A stretch of 7,811 nt of DNA, taken from NCBI GenBank assembly GCA_947631885.1, contig CANRMZ010000052.1, positions 1 through 7,811 on the forward strand, in the 5' to 3' direction. The translations under genes were made by a program, and so were the position numbers. Source of the DNA: an uncultured Bacilli bacterium. Lineage in GTDB: Bacteria; Bacillota_I; Bacilli_A; RF39; UBA660. Shown piece by piece: positions 5,965-7,811 of this stretch (positions are counted from its first letter, which is position 1; each line of letters opens with the position of its first letter). Under the pieces are notes generated by a model. It was not told the origin of the DNA and did not search any database. It was given only the letters and a program-made list of their open reading frames with translations.

Positions 5965-7779
5965 TAAAAAATTTATCTTTTTGTTAAAATTAATGACTTC
6001 ATTTACAGGAATTTTACTTATATTGTTCTTAATAAAGCCTAGACTATTACTATCACTTAATATTATTACTACTACACTATTAAATGAATAATACTCATCT
6101 TCATATTCCACCAGTTTATCTTTAATAATCTTATTTAAAAGGTTCATTATTCTGCTACTTGCAGTTTCTTTGGCTACAATTATTTGGCTGGGATAATATT
6201 TTATTTTATGAAAAAGAGCTGGAATATTCTCATCATTATTTAAATTAAATATTTCAAAATTAAGCTCTTTAGCAATATCTTTAATAAATGATTTACTATC
6301 ACCGACAAAAAGATAAGATGATGGGCCATTATGTTCTTTCATTGGCTTAGTAATTAAATTTAATATTTTACTGTCATAGTTACTCCCTAAATTATGATGA
6401 ATATTTTTAATTTTGTTACTTTTTAAAATAATATTATTTTTATATTCTAAAACATCAATTATATCATCTTCTTTAATAAAATAATTAGCTCCAGTTTTAA
6501 GTAGCTTTAACTCATTTTTAAGTTTATTTTCAAGCACTTTATTTTTTAAAGCTTCTTTGTAATTTTGTTCTTCGAGCATTTTAGCTTTGGCTAAACTAAT
6601 TCTTTTAATATTTTCTTCCTTAGCTTGAATGACCTCTTTATTTTCTTTTAATTTTACATAACTCATAACGGAGTCTAATAGCTCTACCGATTTGTCTGGA
6701 TTCTTTTTATCAGGAAAATATATTGATGCAATATGAACTAAATTTTTGATCATTTCATCAGATATATTTATTTTATGAAAGTTAGAGTATTCTTCTTTAA
6801 TCCCTTTGATGATTTCAAAAGTTTCTTCTTCCGTTGGTTCATTTATTAATATTCTTTCAAATCTTCTATTTAAAGCTTTATCTTTTAGGATTGATGCTTC
6901 ATATTCCTTTTTCGTAGTCGCCGCGATACATTTAATATCACCTCTTGCCAGATATGGTTTTAAGATATCCGAAGCTCCTATAGCCCCTTCTGAATCACCT
7001 GCTCCAACCATGGTATGCACTTCATCAATAAATAAGATAATGTTGCCATTTTCAATTACTTCATTAATAACTCTATTTATTCTTTCTTCAAACTCACCAC
7101 GATAACGGGTTCCTGCTAAAAGACTCGCCATATTAAGTGAAAATATTATTTTATCAAGTAACATACTGGGAACTTTGTTTTGCACGATTCTCCTAGCAAG
7201 TTCTTCAACAATAGCACTTTTGCCAACACCTGCTTCTCCTACCAACAAAGGATTATTTTTTTTCTTGCGTAAAAGGGTTTCGATGATAAGATCTATTTCT
7301 TTATCTCTTCCAACGACTTTTTCTTGTAAACTAACCGTGTTATTTAGAATAGTTCCATATTTATACAGCTCTAAGTTATCGTTTTCTTCCTTAAGATAGT
7401 TATAGACAGCATCAATATCAACATCTTCAGTCATTAATATTCTTAAAGCCACACCCTCACCTATTTCAATCATTTTTATAATTAAATCTCTACTAGTAAC
7501 TTTACTATCTTTTTTCATGGCACTCATTATTATTTCTTTTAAAAGAGGAGTAAAATCCTGGCTTTTACTTGAGCATTTTTCTAGACTTTCATCAATATCA
7601 TGATAAAATCTATCATAGCAAATCCCATAAAGCTGTAATGCTTTAGCAAGTTTTTTATCACTATCTAATATGGCAAGAAGTATATGCTCCGTTCCTACAT
7701 ATTCATGATTTAATTTGTTTTTAATACTTTCAGCTTTTTTAAATATATTACACACTTCTATTTCAAAATTTTCAAACAT
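5950..7779 (-). CDS. clpC: ClpC-like AAA+ unfoldase with degenerate second ATPase domain
   Basis: This 609-residue Hsp100/ClpC-type protein is about 200 residues shorter than normal ClpC. The Clp N-domain (about 1-130) has HEYVGTEHILLAIL (25-38). AAA-1 is intact: Walker A GEAGVGKS (181-188), pore loop GTRYRGEFEER (223-233), Walker B IILFIDE (247-253), arginine finger NRRF (304-307), and PDKSVELLD (361-369) in the sensor-2 region. Residues about 391-423 resemble the UVR/middle segment of ClpC. From about 460 a shrunken AAA-2 follows. YLFVGDSKSF (489-498) replaces FLFVGPTGVGKT, the GYVGY pore loop is absent, and IIVAKETA (533-540) replaces VVLLDEIEKAH. LSDSN (574-578) sits at sensor 1, followed by LGF (580-582), as in ClpP-docking loops. 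The small domain is missing. The start at 7777-7779 has AAAGGA 6 nt upstream. Walker A loss without a frame break argues for evolved reduction rather than a sequencing error. Whether it works with ClpP is inference. Confidence 0.85.
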   Translation of the reverse strand: MFENFEIEVCNIFKKAESIKNKLNHEYVGTEHILLAILDSDKKLAKALQLYGICYDRFYHDIDESLEKCSSKSQDFTPLLKEIIMSAMKKDSKVTSRDLIIKMIEIGEGVALRILMTEDVDIDAVYNYLKEENDNLELYKYGTILNNTVSLQEKVVGRDKEIDLIIETLLRKKKNNPLLVGEAGVGKSAIVEELARRIVQNKVPSMLLDKIIFSLNMASLLAGTRYRGEFEERINRVINEVIENGNIILFIDEVHTMVGAGDSEGAIGASDILKPYLARGDIKCIAATTKKEYEASILKDKALNRRFERILINEPTEEETFEIIKGIKEEYSNFHKINISDEMIKNLVHIASIYFPDKKNPDKSVELLDSVMSYVKLKENKEVIQAKEENIKRISLAKAKMLEEQNYKEALKNKVLENKLKNELKLLKTGANYFIKEDDIIDVLEYKNNIILKSNKIKNIHHNLGSNYDSKILNLITKPMKEHNGPSSYLFVGDSKSFIKDIAKELNFEIFNLNNDENIPALFHKIKYYPSQIIVAKETASSRIMNLLNKIIKDKLVEYEDEYYSFNSVVVIILSDSNSLGFIKNNISKIPVNEVINFNKKINFLKNPS

Positions 7780-7805
7780 AATTATTCCTTTACTTTAATT
7801 ATGAT

Positions 7806-7811
7806 ATTATA
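7806..7811 (-). promoter_or_regulatory. Probable -10 box of the clpC-like gene
   Basis: TATAAT on the minus strand lies 26 nt upstream of the start codon, giving a leader of about 20 nt with AAAGGA as SD. The -35 region is outside the window. No CtsR-type direct repeat is seen in the visible leader. Confidence 0.5.

Noticed and set aside
5950..6400. Truncation of the clpC-like gene by a frameshift or assembly error
   Set aside because: The AAA-2 remnant can be followed in one frame to the C-terminus, motifs are substituted rather than cut off, and a terminator closes the gene.
6806..7399. Two open plus-strand frames (6806-7105 and 7175-7399)
   Set aside because: Both are antisense to the conserved AAA-1 domain of the clpC-like gene and have Ser/Leu-rich shadow composition.
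1..7811. Mobile element, prophage, CRISPR or toxin-antitoxin content
   Set aside because: No transposase, terminal inverted repeats, spacer-repeat pattern or small paired genes; all seven genes are core or competence functions.

Overview
The window is about 7.8 kb of AT-rich DNA that is densely packed with genes. It carries seven protein genes and no RNA gene, mobile element or CRISPR array that I can see. Gene content, Shine-Dalgarno (SD) sites of the AAAGGA/GAGGTG type, and rnhC plus comEA/comEC point to a low-GC Gram-positive bacterium, either Bacilli or a Mollicutes-related lineage. Tryptophan is encoded by TGG and no reading frame contains TGA, so I see no Mycoplasma-type recoding. TGA is also not used as a stop (six TAA, one TAG). 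Only three Trp residues occur in roughly 2,480 codons. Together with short gene versions and missing partners, this suggests a streamlined genome, possibly host-associated. That last point is inference.

Layout from left to right: a minus-strand terminator (1-37); a minus-strand operon cvpA (388-1086) then thioredoxin (77-376); a divergent promoter region (1087-1224); rnhC for RNase HIII on the plus strand (1225-2148); holA for DNA polymerase III delta on the minus strand (2145-3083), tail to tail with rnhC and sharing a TTAA stop; a terminator and promoter block (3091-3137); comEC (3190-5226) and comEA (5174-5896) as an overlapping minus-strand pair; a terminator that begins inside the preceding gene (5927-5964); and a ClpC-like AAA+ gene (5950-7779, minus strand) with its -10 box at the window edge. 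No gene-free stretch exceeds about 140 bases.

Two ancestral Bacillus-type neighbourhoods appear in compact form. In B. subtilis rnhC diverges from zapA-cvpA-polX-mutS2-yshE-trxA; here only cvpA-trx remain. In B. subtilis comEA-comEB-comEC is followed by holA; here comEB is gone. Functionally the window combines DNA uptake (ComEA receptor, ComEC channel/nuclease), DNA maintenance (RNase HIII, clamp-loader delta), redox control (thioredoxin) and protein quality control (ClpC-like).

The most unusual item is the ClpC-like protein. It has an intact N-domain and first ATPase domain, but its second AAA+ domain has lost Walker A, the pore loop and Walker B. A recognisable remnant with an LGF tripeptide survives near the C-terminus. 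The second point of interest is holA, whose TATAAT box lies only 7 nt before the start codon with no SD, suggesting a leaderless mRNA.
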